NCBI GenBank assembly: GCA_026002045.1
Contig: BOAV01000023.1
Coordinates: 1 to 31,161 of the forward strand
Direction of reading: 5' to 3'
Origin: Spirochaetia bacterium
GTDB lineage: Bacteria > Spirochaetota > Spirochaetia > Treponematales > Breznakiellaceae
DNA length: 31,161 nt
How positions within the stretch are numbered: the first letter of the stretch is position 1; every line of letters starts with the position of its first letter. Of the stretch, positions 8,216 through 16,173 are shown piece after piece. The notes under the pieces were generated by a model. That model did no database searches. It saw only the letters and a list, made by a program, of their open reading frames with translations, and had not been told where the DNA came from. Position numbers and translations under genes: made by a program.

Positions 8216-9010
8216 CTAATTTTTTAGAAAGTCCCAGAGGTCCTGGGCGGCGCTCCGTTCCTCTGCGTCGAGGATGTCCACCGGCAGGACCGCTTTCTCA
8301 TCCCCCCGTGAATCGCAGCGGCCATGGGGCATCTTGAGCCCCGCAATGGCGTTTCCCCTGATTGCAGCGGCATAATCCGCAATGGTTTCCATCTTTTTAT
8401 TGAGGTAGACCCCGAAGACATCCCCCGCCGCAAGCTGTACCGTATCGTGGACATCGGAACCCGCCGTGACGGGGAGGCCCAACTTTTTGGCGTAGCGCAG
8501 GGCCAGGGCATCGTAGTACTGCTCGTGGTTTCCCGCGTTTGCCGCTTCCACCGCATCTACCAGAGCGGGGGCTAAGGTAATTGAACGAATGTAGTAGTGC
8601 TGCCGGAAAGGATGGGCATGAACCACGCAGCCCCCCGCTTCCCGCACCGCCAAAAACTGTTCCCGCCGGGACCAGCGGGCCGCCTCGGGGTGTTCCATGA
8701 GCCATTCCTTGCCAAGACCGTAGATCAGGTAGTCATCGCCGTCAAAGGTTTCTTCCCAGCCGAAGAACACATCCAGCCCCTGCCGCGCGCCCTCATTCCG
8801 GGCATCCTCGAAGCCCCGGCAGTATTGATTCACCCATTCCCGCCAGGGCAGGTTCCGGTTCACCGTGCAATTTCCCCGATAAAAATGATCGGTCACGATG
8901 ATTCCGGTGTAACCCAGCTGTTTGTATCCCCGGATGTATTCCCGCCCCCGGCTCTCTCCGCAGGCGCTGATCTGACTGGTGTGTAAATGGGTTTCGTAGA
9001 GGTATGACAT
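8216..9010 (-). CDS. PHP-domain metal-dependent phosphoesterase
   Basis: 264 residues. The PHP metal-binding motifs are present: YETHLHTS near the N-terminus (HxH), TDHF (about residue 41), VVHAHPFRQ (about 130-140) and GSDVHD (about 190). Family members hydrolyse phosphoester bonds with a tri- or dinuclear metal centre; single-domain members include histidinol-phosphatase-like and nucleotide-phosphate hydrolases. The substrate cannot be told from the sequence. It is the first gene of a minus-strand run with the XRE/cupin regulator and acyl-CoA synthetase. The 101-bp region upstream is shared with the divergent sugar kinase. Confidence 0.87.
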   Translation of the reverse strand: MSYLYETHLHTSQISACGESRGREYIRGYKQLGYTGIIVTDHFYRGNCTVNRNLPWREWVNQYCRGFEDARNEGARQGLDVFFGWEETFDGDDYLIYGLGKEWLMEHPEAARWSRREQFLAVREAGGCVVHAHPFRQHYYIRSITLAPALVDAVEAANAGNHEQYYDALALRYAKKLGLPVTAGSDVHDTVQLAAGDVFGVYLNKKMETIADYAAAIRGNAIAGLKMPHGRCDSRGDEKAVLPVDILDAEERSAAQDLWDFLKN

Positions 9011-9111
9011 GACTTCACTATACCGGAAAGGGCATCATTAAGCCATATATCATTTTCCGCCCTTCCATATTTCAGTATCCTGGATTAAAATGAAAGTAAT
9101 GGAGAACAGCA

Positions 9112-10557
9112 TTGATACTGGCCATCGACATTGGAACATCAGCCTTTAAAGCTGCGCTCTTTACTGCGGATGGTATTTGTAAAAAATCCGCAGCGCTGCC
9201 ATTGTCTATTGCCCTGAGTGACGGAGTGCGGCATGAAGCTGAACCGGCACAGTGGCTGCGGGCTTTTGAGGAAAGTCTTAAGCGCCTGGGGGATATCTCT
9301 GGGGTTGAAGCCTTGGCGATTAGCGGGAACGGGCCCAGCCTTGTACCGGTGATCGGGGAACCGGCGTTTGATGAACAGGGGCCCAGTGATCCCCGGCTTG
9401 CGCTGCCTGCTGCTGCTGCGCTGCTCTGGCTTGACCGGCGCGCACAGGCGGAATCTGTAAGGGTATCCGCAATTATGGGCGCACCGGTGGATCCCGGTTT
9501 TTTTTTGCCGAAAATTCTTTGGATAAAAAACAACGATGCTACACTTTATGAAAAGACAAAATATTTTCTTTCCTGCCCGGAGTATCTGGTATATGCATTG
9601 ACCGGAGAAGCGCGGACAGTATTTCCTTCACAGGGTTTTGATCGCTGGTATTGGAACAACGCTGTACTGGACAAGGCGGGATTGGATCCCGCAAAGTTTC
9701 CGCCATTTATTTCACCCGGTGAAACTATCGGGAATTTACTTCCCGCAGTTGTGCGGCGTTTTGGTTTCTCCGGCGAAGTGCCGGTGATTGCCGGGGGGCC
9801 GGATTTCTTTGCGTCGATCCTGGGCGCAGGGGCGGTGCATCCCGGTGAAGCCTGCGACCGCTCGGGGACCAGCGAGGGGATCAATGTTTGTACCGCTGAA
9901 CGGATCATGGATACACGGCTTATGTCTTACGGCCATCCGGTAAAGCCCTACTGGAATTTATCGGGGATCATTTCTACTACGGGGAAGGCAATAGTTTGGG
10001 CGCGGGAACTGTTGGCTATTAATGCAGAGCCCTTTGAAAATTTTTTTTGCCTTGCGGCAGCGGCGGATCGAGCCGGAGTGCCGGTGTTTCTTCCCTATCT
10101 TGCGGGGGAACGGGCCCCCATTTGGGATCCCCATGCACGGGGTGTTTTTTGGGGCCTAAGCCTTTCATCAGGGCGGGCAGAACTGGCCCGGTCTGTTGCC
10201 GAAGGGATCTGTTTTGCCATTCGGGACGTGATCACCGTAATGGAAGAATGCGGCGCAGAGGTACGGGAACTGCGGGTTTCGGGGCATCCCGGGGAAAGCG
10301 ACTTCCTGAATCAGCTCAAGGCGGACATTACCGGCAGAGATGTGTTGGTCCCGGTTGTCGGGGATGCGGAACTGGTGGGACTTGCCGCGCTGGGAGCGGC
10401 GGCCCGGGGGCATTATGGATCCGCCGGGGAAGCCGCCGCCGCCATGGTGAAGATACGCCGGGTGTACCATGGGGATGAAAAAAAGGCCCGTCTCTACGAA
10501 GGGCTCTTTGCGGAATACCGGGGCCTGTACCGGGCGCTGAAACAGGGTTTCGCTTAA
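9112..10557 (+). CDS. FGGY-family carbohydrate kinase (xylulokinase-like)
   Basis: 481 residues. The start is a TTG at 9112; GGAG lies 7 nt upstream, and the nearby ATGs at 9090 and 9099 are out of frame. The N-terminus ILAIDIGTSAFKAALF is the FGGY phosphate-binding motif; LLWLDRRAQAES (substrate loop), GGPDFFASILGAGAV and DRSGTSEGINV (central), and a C-terminal lobe with VAEGICFAIRDVI and VSGHPGES follow. Family members phosphorylate pentoses, pentuloses or polyols in the cytoplasm; the general look is closest to xylulokinase, but substrate specificity is not safe to assign. It is followed after about 15 nt by a glycoside-hydrolase-like gene and is probably co-transcribed with it. Confidence 0.88.
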   Translation: MILAIDIGTSAFKAALFTADGICKKSAALPLSIALSDGVRHEAEPAQWLRAFEESLKRLGDISGVEALAISGNGPSLVPVIGEPAFDEQGPSDPRLALPAAAALLWLDRRAQAESVRVSAIMGAPVDPGFFLPKILWIKNNDATLYEKTKYFLSCPEYLVYALTGEARTVFPSQGFDRWYWNNAVLDKAGLDPAKFPPFISPGETIGNLLPAVVRRFGFSGEVPVIAGGPDFFASILGAGAVHPGEACDRSGTSEGINVCTAERIMDTRLMSYGHPVKPYWNLSGIISTTGKAIVWARELLAINAEPFENFFCLAAAADRAGVPVFLPYLAGERAPIWDPHARGVFWGLSLSSGRAELARSVAEGICFAIRDVITVMEECGAEVRELRVSGHPGESDFLNQLKADITGRDVLVPVVGDAELVGLAALGAAARGHYGSAGEAAAAMVKIRRVYHGDEKKARLYEGLFAEYRGLYRALKQGFA

Positions 10558-10572
10558 GCGGAGGATATGCGT

Positions 10573-12651
10573 ATGGTCTATGATAGTGATATTCCCTGTC
10601 CCCAGCTTGATTTCGCGATAGGCGAACTTAACCGGGCCTTTGAAAAAACCACGAAAAAGGGGCATAAAATCCCTGAAAGGGTGGAGTTATATACAAAAAG
10701 CAACCCCAGGTGGACAACCAATGCCAAGGAACAGGGCTATACCCTGTATATTGACGGCGATTCCATCATTGTTGCGGGGGCAGATGCACCGGGCGCCATG
10801 TATGGCGCTCTTGATATAGCCCAGCATTTTGAGGGCGGAGGCTTAATTGATACCCTGAAGACCGGTGTAGTTAATCCATACATGGAAAAACGGGGGATTA
10901 AATTTAATATACCCCTGGATGCCCGTACCCCCAGTTATACCGACGGCGGTGACAGTGCACAGGAAAACATTGCCGATATGTGGGATATGGATTTTTGGAA
11001 AGGTTTTTTGGATCGCCTTGCCCGCAATAAATTCAATGTCCTTTCCCTGTGGAGTCTTTCTCCCTTTCCGTCCCTGGTGAAAATTCCCAAATACCCTGAA
11101 GTTGCCCTTGATGATGTAAAACGCGCTGCTTATATACCAAATGCGACGACCAGGGGTATGAATTATTTTACGGATATGCAGGAAAAAAGCCTGGTTACCA
11201 TTAAAAAAATAACCATTGCGGAGAAAATCAGGTTCTGGCAGGAAGTCATGCAGTACGCAGCGGATCGTTTTATCTCTGTGTATCTGTTCACCTGGAATGT
11301 GTTTGTATATGGAACCCAGTATGCCGGTTACGGGATAACCGACAGTGCCGATAACCCGGTTACCAGGGATTATTTACGCTGCGCAGTGGAAGAATTGGTG
11401 CGTACCTATCCCCTTCTTCGCGGCATTGGGGTTACGGCGGGTGAAAATATGCGGATGGAGTGGCGGGTAGATGTCCGGGAGGATGTGGAATATATGCGCG
11501 CCACCTACGGTCAGGGAATAATCGATGCCTTAAAGGATCAGCCGGATCGTAAATTTGCCCTTATTCATCGATCTCACATGACAACGGTGGAACAGATGGA
11601 AGATGTGTTTTCCGATTTTCCCCATGAATTTGAACTCAGCCATAAATATTCCATGGCCCATATGTATTCAGCGGTTAAACCCCATTTTGGCGATAAATTT
11701 TTTGCCCAGATCAAAAACGGGCGCAAAGCCTGGCTTACCGTACGGGATGATGATTTTTATCTGCTCCGATGGGGGGACGTAGATTATGCCCGGGATTACC
11801 TGCGTAATATGCCAATTGATGTGCTCAAGGGCTTTTATATGGGGCCTGATGGTATCATTTGGGGGCGGGATTATGCCCCGCGGGACGCTGAACAGCGGGG
11901 CGGATACTTTCTGGACAGGCATTGGTTCAGCTTTGCCCTCTGGGGCCGGCTTTCCTATAACATAGATCAGCCGGATGCCCATTTCCGCGCCCTTTGGTCC
12001 GATAGTTTTGGTGATGAAGGCGGAACGGTATACGAAGCCTTAAAACACGCTTCTCTGGCTATACCCCTGCAGCAGCGAGTGTTCTGGCGGGATTATGATA
12101 TGCAGTGGTATCCGGAATCCTCCATAAGTTACTTTGAAGAAGAGGACCTGCTTGTTTTCCGCAGCTTAAATGATTTTATTGAAGGAGCGGCCTGTCCCGG
12201 TACGGGGTATCTCTCCGTCAAGGAGTATTGCGAAGGGGTAATTCGCGGCGAAAAGCCGCAGGGGATTACCCCCCTGGATGTAAGCGGCGATATGGAGAAG
12301 AATTGTCTGCGTGCGCTGGAACTTTTGGAAACATTGCAGGGGGGGTATCCTGCCGAAGAAACTTCGCTTATCGCGGACATAGGGGCCATGAGCCGATTGG
12401 GGCTTTATTATGCCTATAAATTCAGGGCAGCCGTTAATTTGCAGCTTTGGCGTAAAACCGGGGATGCAAATTTTCAGTCCCAGGCATCTCTAAACGCCGG
12501 GAAAGCAGCGGAGAACTGGGTGGCATATTCCGGTTCAATCGCAAAGTTTTACCGCCCCCAGCGGCTCAGCAGGTTCCGCAATGCGGTCAGCCCGGATATG
12601 TTTGACGACTGCGCCCGTTTTGATGTGACAATCGCCAATGATCCCGATTGA
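10573..12651 (+). CDS. Putative cytoplasmic glycoside hydrolase, GH20/GH67-like
   Basis: 692 residues. The start at 10573 is preferred over 10567 because GGAGG then sits 8 nt away rather than 2. No signal peptide, so cytoplasmic. The N-terminal part (ELYTKSNPRW, GYTLYIDGDSIIVAGAD, APGAMYGALDIAQ) looks like the alpha/beta domain that precedes the barrel in GH20 and GH67 enzymes. It is followed by EKRGIKFNIPLDARTP and a barrel-like region with ARNKFNVLSLWSLSPFPSL, LFTWNVF and GIGVTAGENMRMEW. A conserved Glu in GVTAGENM is a candidate active-site residue but I cannot confirm it. The C-terminal third is helical. Its partner is a sugar kinase, which supports intracellular processing of imported oligosaccharides, perhaps uronic-acid-substituted xylans. 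The exact family is uncertain. Confidence 0.6.
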   Translation: MVYDSDIPCPQLDFAIGELNRAFEKTTKKGHKIPERVELYTKSNPRWTTNAKEQGYTLYIDGDSIIVAGADAPGAMYGALDIAQHFEGGGLIDTLKTGVVNPYMEKRGIKFNIPLDARTPSYTDGGDSAQENIADMWDMDFWKGFLDRLARNKFNVLSLWSLSPFPSLVKIPKYPEVALDDVKRAAYIPNATTRGMNYFTDMQEKSLVTIKKITIAEKIRFWQEVMQYAADRFISVYLFTWNVFVYGTQYAGYGITDSADNPVTRDYLRCAVEELVRTYPLLRGIGVTAGENMRMEWRVDVREDVEYMRATYGQGIIDALKDQPDRKFALIHRSHMTTVEQMEDVFSDFPHEFELSHKYSMAHMYSAVKPHFGDKFFAQIKNGRKAWLTVRDDDFYLLRWGDVDYARDYLRNMPIDVLKGFYMGPDGIIWGRDYAPRDAEQRGGYFLDRHWFSFALWGRLSYNIDQPDAHFRALWSDSFGDEGGTVYEALKHASLAIPLQQRVFWRDYDMQWYPESSISYFEEEDLLVFRSLNDFIEGAACPGTGYLSVKEYCEGVIRGEKPQGITPLDVSGDMEKNCLRALELLETLQGGYPAEETSLIADIGAMSRLGLYYAYKFRAAVNLQLWRKTGDANFQSQASLNAGKAAENWVAYSGSIAKFYRPQRLSRFRNAVSPDMFDDCARFDVTIANDPD

Positions 12652-12691
12652 AGGGGAAACTTATAGAAATTAAAAAAGAAGAAATTTAACC

Positions 12692-12718
12692 ACTTTTCCA
12701 CCCAAAGAGTGGAAAAGT
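12692..12718. repeat. 10-bp perfect hairpin after the kinase/GH operon
   Basis: ACTTTTCCAC (12692-12701), a 7-nt loop, and GTGGAAAAGT (12709-12718). There is no T run on the plus strand; on the minus strand a T-rich stretch follows (TTTCTTCTTTTTT). It lies 41 bp after the GH stop. It could be a 3' stabilising hairpin or a terminator for minus-strand hicA transcripts. The preceding AATTTAACCAC also occurs in the MITE-like element near 28670. Confidence 0.55.
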
Positions 12719-12800
12719 CGACCACACTGACTTTTGCTTTGAAATCTTATTCTTTGTCCGTGAGTGTCTGTGAGGTCTGTGGTTTCTCTTCTTCGTTGAA

Positions 12801-12848
12801 AAAGGTGATACCAGAGCCGGAACAGAGCCGTTCCGGCTTTTTTCTGCG
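12801..12848 (+). terminator. Rho-independent terminator, left copy of a duplicated cassette
   Basis: Stem GCCGGAAC (12816-12823), loop AGAGCC, GTTCCGGC (12830-12837), then six T. The 15 bp before the stem (AAAGGTGATACCAGA) and the 5 bp after the T run (CTGCG) are identical to the copy at 13391-13444, so the conserved unit is larger than the hairpin. It terminates the kinase/GH operon on the plus strand. Confidence 0.8.
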
Positions 12849-12918
12849 GGATGCGCAAATGGTGACCGGCGCCAATTTTTTATGGGAAGTAAGGGGAATT
12901 ACCGAAGGCGCTATTGTA

Positions 12919-13131
12919 TTACAAATCGGAAGGCTCAAGTCCGGTATGCTTTGCAATACGCGCAAGCATTTTAGGCCCTATTTCATCGCCGTCATGGAAA
13001 GCAAAAACATAATCCGTCCAGCCGGCGCGTTCCAGTGTCTTATGTGAACTTACCTGCCGTTTAACAGACCAGCCGATACGTTGCAGTGCCGCTAAAACGC
13101 GGGATGCTTTAGTTGACGGCCACTGGCTCAT
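12919..13131 (-). CDS. hicA: HicA-family mRNA interferase toxin
   Basis: 70 residues, MSQWPSTKASRVLAALQR at the start, then SSHKTLER with the likely catalytic His at residue 30, and a basic, dsRBD-like fold ending IAKHTGLEPSDL. HicA toxins bind and cleave mRNA and are inhibited by HicB. The gene overlaps the upstream hicB by 23 nt in another frame, so the antitoxin is made first (hicB-hicA order, the reverse of the common hicA-hicB). Length is slightly above the usual 60 residues. The aligned loop has SSH rather than the more common GSH. The toxin frame is intact. Confidence 0.8.
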   Translation of the reverse strand: MSQWPSTKASRVLAALQRIGWSVKRQVSSHKTLERAGWTDYVFAFHDGDEIGPKMLARIAKHTGLEPSDL

Positions 13132-13333
13132 AGGCGGAGAAAGCTACATGGTCAATGTGTGGCAGGGAATAATCCGATTCGATACGATCCGCCAGCACAC
13201 GAAAGGCAAGGGCTTTGGCTTTTTCACCTGCCTGGATTCTGGTAACGCCATACGCCATTACACCGGGCAGTTCAGGGATTTCCGCAATCCAGCGTCCATC
13301 ATCTTCCTGTTCAAATTCAATCATAAAGTCCAT
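13109..13333 (-). CDS. hicB: HicB-family antitoxin (short form)
   Basis: 74 residues from the ATG at 13333: MDFMIEFEQEDDGRWIAEIP, then ELPGVMAYG, an EAGEKAKALAF-like helix (here IQAGEKAKALAF) and a short tail. The partial RNase-H-like HicB fold (beta strand, W-A-x-x-P, L-P-G) is clear. There is no C-terminal DNA-binding domain, so autoregulation may need a different arrangement. A GTG at 13342 is an alternative start. The ORF can be read upstream to 13462, but that extension passes through the terminator cassette and is spurious. Overlaps hicA by 23 nt. Confidence 0.82.
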   Translation of the reverse strand: MDFMIEFEQEDDGRWIAEIPELPGVMAYGVTRIQAGEKAKALAFRVLADRIESDYSLPHIDHVAFSAYEPVAVN

Positions 13334-13341
13334 TTTTTTCA

Positions 13342-13369
13342 CTATAACCCCATATCCCCGGCCAGTCAA
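13342..13369 (-). promoter_or_regulatory. Candidate hicBA promoter, -10 close to the ATG
   Basis: TTGACT (13369-13364), a 16-bp spacer, TTATAG (13347-13342). The ATG follows only 8 nt later, so transcription would begin at or next to the start codon. Weaker than the two similar cases at 28325-28353 and 30889-30917. Confidence 0.4.
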
Positions 13370-13390
13370 GGGTCCGGAATTGAGGTAAAG

Positions 13391-13444
13391 AAAGGTGATA
13401 CCAGAGCCGGAACGGGAACATACCCGTTCCGGCTTTTTTCTGCG
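13391..13444 (+). terminator. Rho-independent terminator-like hairpin, right copy of the duplicated cassette
   Basis: Stem GCCGGAACGGG (13406-13416), loop AACATA, CCCGTTCCGGC (13423-13433), then six T. The first 23 bp (13391-13413) are identical to 12801-12823, and the segment from GTTCCGGC through CTGCG is identical to the left copy. It lies between hicB and the ABC importer operon on the plus strand, where no plus-strand gene precedes it, so as a terminator it has no obvious client; this suggests duplication. Confidence 0.75.
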
Positions 13445-13501
13445 TGTGGACACTTGTATCACTTGTAAAGGTATGCAAAAATAGACTAGGAGAATTTAAA
13501 C

Positions 13502-14587
13502 ATGGCACAACTTAAAAAATATGCCCCCAACAGGGAATTAGGCACGGCTCTTGTTGTTGCGCTTATCGCGGCTCTTGCGGCGGCGCCCCTCTTTGCAGGC
13601 GGGAGGAAGGATGCGGGAAATCAACAGAGCGGGAATCAGCAGAAAAATTTTTCTGTTCTGGTATATATCACCGGAATGGTGGCGGGGAGTCCTACCTATG
13701 AACTGCTTGCCGCCGGAGCGGAGAGTTTTGCCGTTTCCCACAGTAATGTTACGGTGAAGGTGTATGAAGCGGGATTTAATCAGGCCGAATGGGAAGAGCA
13801 GCTTACCTCCCTGGTTGCAAGCGGGGATTTCGATCTGGTGCTTGGGTCCAATCCGTCACTGCCGGAGATCTGTGTAAATGTGGGGAAAAAATTCCCCAAT
13901 CAGAAATTCATCATCACCGATGCGGAATATCCGGGGAATCCCCAAATCAGCACATACCTTTACAATCAGTACGAGCAGTCCTTTTACCTGGGCTACCTTG
14001 CGGGGCTTGTAACCACCAGCAAGATGGAACACGCCAATAGTGTGAAAAAGATCGGTTTTATTGCCGCACAGGAATATCCACTGCTCAGTAAACATATCGT
14101 TCCCGGTTTTCTCGACGGAGCCCGCAGGGTTGATCCGGAAATCACCATTGACTTTAGGGTGATTGGTAACTGGTTTGACGCGAATAAAGCTGCGGACCTT
14201 GCGGCCAGCATGATCAGCGCCGGTGTTGATGTGTTTGCATCAATTGCCGGAGGGGCCGCCCAGGGAATGATCCGCACCGCCGGTGAGCAGGGAGCTTATG
14301 TGGTGTTTCACAACACCAACGAGTATAAGCTTGCCCCCGGTGTCATCGTGGGATGCGGCCTTATGGAACAGAAAAAACTTACCGAAGAAATTCTCGCCGA
14401 TGTGCTCGCAGGAAAAATTCAATACGGCACTTCCCGTACCATTGGTTTGAAAGATGGCTACCTCGATTTCATCGCCAATGATCCCGGTTACTCAGGCGTC
14501 CTTCCCCAGGCTATTCAGGATAGATTCAACGCATTTATGAATGACATGCGCGCGGGCCGGGTTTCCTATACGGTTCCGGCCCTTTGA
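13502..14587 (+). CDS. BMP-family substrate-binding protein of an ABC importer
   Basis: 361 residues. The N-terminus has a signal sequence (TALVVALIAALAAAPLFAGG) ending in FAGGRKD, a pattern frequent in treponemal binding proteins; there is no lipobox Cys, so it is probably a free periplasmic protein. The body matches the Bmp/PnrA family: FSVLVYITGMVAGSPTYELL, DLVLGSNPSL, QKFIITDAEY, YLAGLVTTSKM, KIGFIAAQEYPLL, ISAGVDVFASIAGGAAQGM. Family members bind purine nucleosides or other small solutes. AGGAGA lies 8 nt before the ATG. The gene is first in a four-gene operon and overlaps the ATPase start by 4 nt. No consensus promoter was found upstream; a weak TTGTAT element lies near 13453. Confidence 0.9.
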   Translation: MAQLKKYAPNRELGTALVVALIAALAAAPLFAGGRKDAGNQQSGNQQKNFSVLVYITGMVAGSPTYELLAAGAESFAVSHSNVTVKVYEAGFNQAEWEEQLTSLVASGDFDLVLGSNPSLPEICVNVGKKFPNQKFIITDAEYPGNPQISTYLYNQYEQSFYLGYLAGLVTTSKMEHANSVKKIGFIAAQEYPLLSKHIVPGFLDGARRVDPEITIDFRVIGNWFDANKAADLAASMISAGVDVFASIAGGAAQGMIRTAGEQGAYVVFHNTNEYKLAPGVIVGCGLMEQKKLTEEILADVLAGKIQYGTSRTIGLKDGYLDFIANDPGYSGVLPQAIQDRFNAFMNDMRAGRVSYTVPAL

Positions 14588-16173
14588 CAGAATCATCGGC
14601 GCTTGCCGGGAACGAATGCCCGGTCGAATTGCGGGGCATCACCAAAATCTACCCCGGCAATCCCCGCAGGGTGAATGACCGGGTAGACTTGAGTCTGCAC
14701 AAAGGAGAGATCCTCTGTCTTGCGGGGGAAAACGGGGCGGGCAAAACCACCCTGATGAAAATTCTCTATGGCGTCGAAGTTCCTACGGAGGGTGAAATTC
14801 TTGTCAGGGGAAAGCCGGTAAAAATCGCCTCCCCCATGACGGCGAATCGCCTGGGGATCGGCATGGTCTTTCAGCACTTCATGCTGTTCCCGGAGCTTAC
14901 GGTGGCCCAAAATGTGGTCATGGGTCTTGAGCCGGTAAAGTTTGGAATCTTCTACGACAAGGCCAAAGCGGAAGCCGCGGTAAACGCCATAATCGAAGCC
15001 CATCATTTTTCTATAGAGGCGGATAAACCGGTACACGATCTTACCCTGGGGCAGATGCAGCAGGTGGAGATCCTCAAGCTGCTCTACCGCAATGTGGAGA
15101 TCATCATCCTTGATGAACCCACAGCGGTCCTCATCGAACAGGAAATAGTTTCACTTTTTAAGACCCTTAAAGCCCTTGTCCTTGCGGGAAAATCAATTAT
15201 CCTTATTACCCACAAGCTGCGCGAGATAAAACAAATCTCTGACCGCGTGGCGGTGATGCGGCGGGGTGAATTGGTTGATATCAGGAATACCAATGAGATT
15301 GATGAGTATGATATATCCCGGATGATGATCGGATCGGACTTTACAGAAACTTTCAGGCAAAAAAAAGAAAAGGCTGAAGGGGCGCTGGGGGTATTGACGG
15401 CGAAACCGGTGCTGACTTTTGATCATGTAACGGTAAAACGCCGGGGCCAGAAACGGCTGCTTTTAGACAATATTTCGTTTGCCGTGAAGGCCGGTGAGAT
15501 CCTTGGTTTTGCAGGGGTCGGAGGAAACGGACTTGGGGTGCTGGAAGCGGTGCTTGGGGGCTTTCTCCCGGTCACTTCGGGGAAGATATACCATCGGGAA
15601 AAGGATATCTCCCGTTTTGATGCCTCCGCTCTCCGCCGCGAAGGGCTCGCCTATGTTCCTGCCGACCGGCTTCGGGTGGGCAGCGCCCCCAATGCTACGG
15701 TAAACGAAAACATCATCCTGAACCGGAGGCATGAATTTTCTCCCGGGGGCTTTTTAAATTTCAAGGCCGTCCGTAGTTTTTCTGCGGATCTTATCCGCCG
15801 TTTTGATATTGCCGGTGAAGGAGACCAGAGCACAGTAACACTGTCGGGGGGCAATATTCAAAAGATGATCCTGGCCCGTGAAATTGATCAGTTCCGGGAC
15901 TATATTGTTTTTTCCGAGCCTGCCTGGGGGCTGGACATTGCCGCAAGCGCCTATGTGTATGGCGAGATCGAAAAGTTCCGTGACCGGGGCGCGGCGGTGA
16001 TCCTTATCTCCACAAACCTGGACGAGATCCTTTCCCTTGCTGACAGGATCATCATTTTCTACCGTGGGACCATCGCGGCTGAATTGAATAACAGTGATTC
16101 TATTCCCAACATAAAAGAAGAAATCGGTGTCTTTATGATGGGCCTTAAAAAACCCGCCGGAGTTACAAAGTGA
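14584..16173 (+). CDS. ABC importer ATPase, two fused nucleotide-binding domains
   Basis: 529 residues, start TTG at 14584 overlapping the binding-protein stop (TTGA). The first domain has Walker A AGENGAGKTT (47-56), Q-loop region GMVFQHFML, a variant signature DLTLGQMQQVEI and Walker B IIILDEPTAVL. The second domain has a degenerate Walker A (GVGGNGLGVLE, no GKT), a good signature TVTLSGGNIQKM and FSEPAWGLD in place of a canonical Walker B. One competent and one degenerate site is the usual state in the ribose/nucleoside (Bmp, YufO/NupO-like) importers. It energises import by the two permeases that follow, with GTGA overlap to the first. Confidence 0.92.
   Translation: MTESSALAGNECPVELRGITKIYPGNPRRVNDRVDLSLHKGEILCLAGENGAGKTTLMKILYGVEVPTEGEILVRGKPVKIASPMTANRLGIGMVFQHFMLFPELTVAQNVVMGLEPVKFGIFYDKAKAEAAVNAIIEAHHFSIEADKPVHDLTLGQMQQVEILKLLYRNVEIIILDEPTAVLIEQEIVSLFKTLKALVLAGKSIILITHKLREIKQISDRVAVMRRGELVDIRNTNEIDEYDISRMMIGSDFTETFRQKKEKAEGALGVLTAKPVLTFDHVTVKRRGQKRLLLDNISFAVKAGEILGFAGVGGNGLGVLEAVLGGFLPVTSGKIYHREKDISRFDASALRREGLAYVPADRLRVGSAPNATVNENIILNRRHEFSPGGFLNFKAVRSFSADLIRRFDIAGEGDQSTVTLSGGNIQKMILAREIDQFRDYIVFSEPAWGLDIAASAYVYGEIEKFRDRGAAVILISTNLDEILSLADRIIIFYRGTIAAELNNSDSIPNIKEEIGVFMMGLKKPAGVTK

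Noticed and set aside
12709..13047. 112-residue plus-strand frame
   Set aside because: It reads through the terminator hairpin and antisense of hicA; no start signal.
13334..13462. N-terminal extension of HicB
   Set aside because: It would translate the terminator cassette and precede the candidate promoter; HicB homology begins at MDFMIEF.
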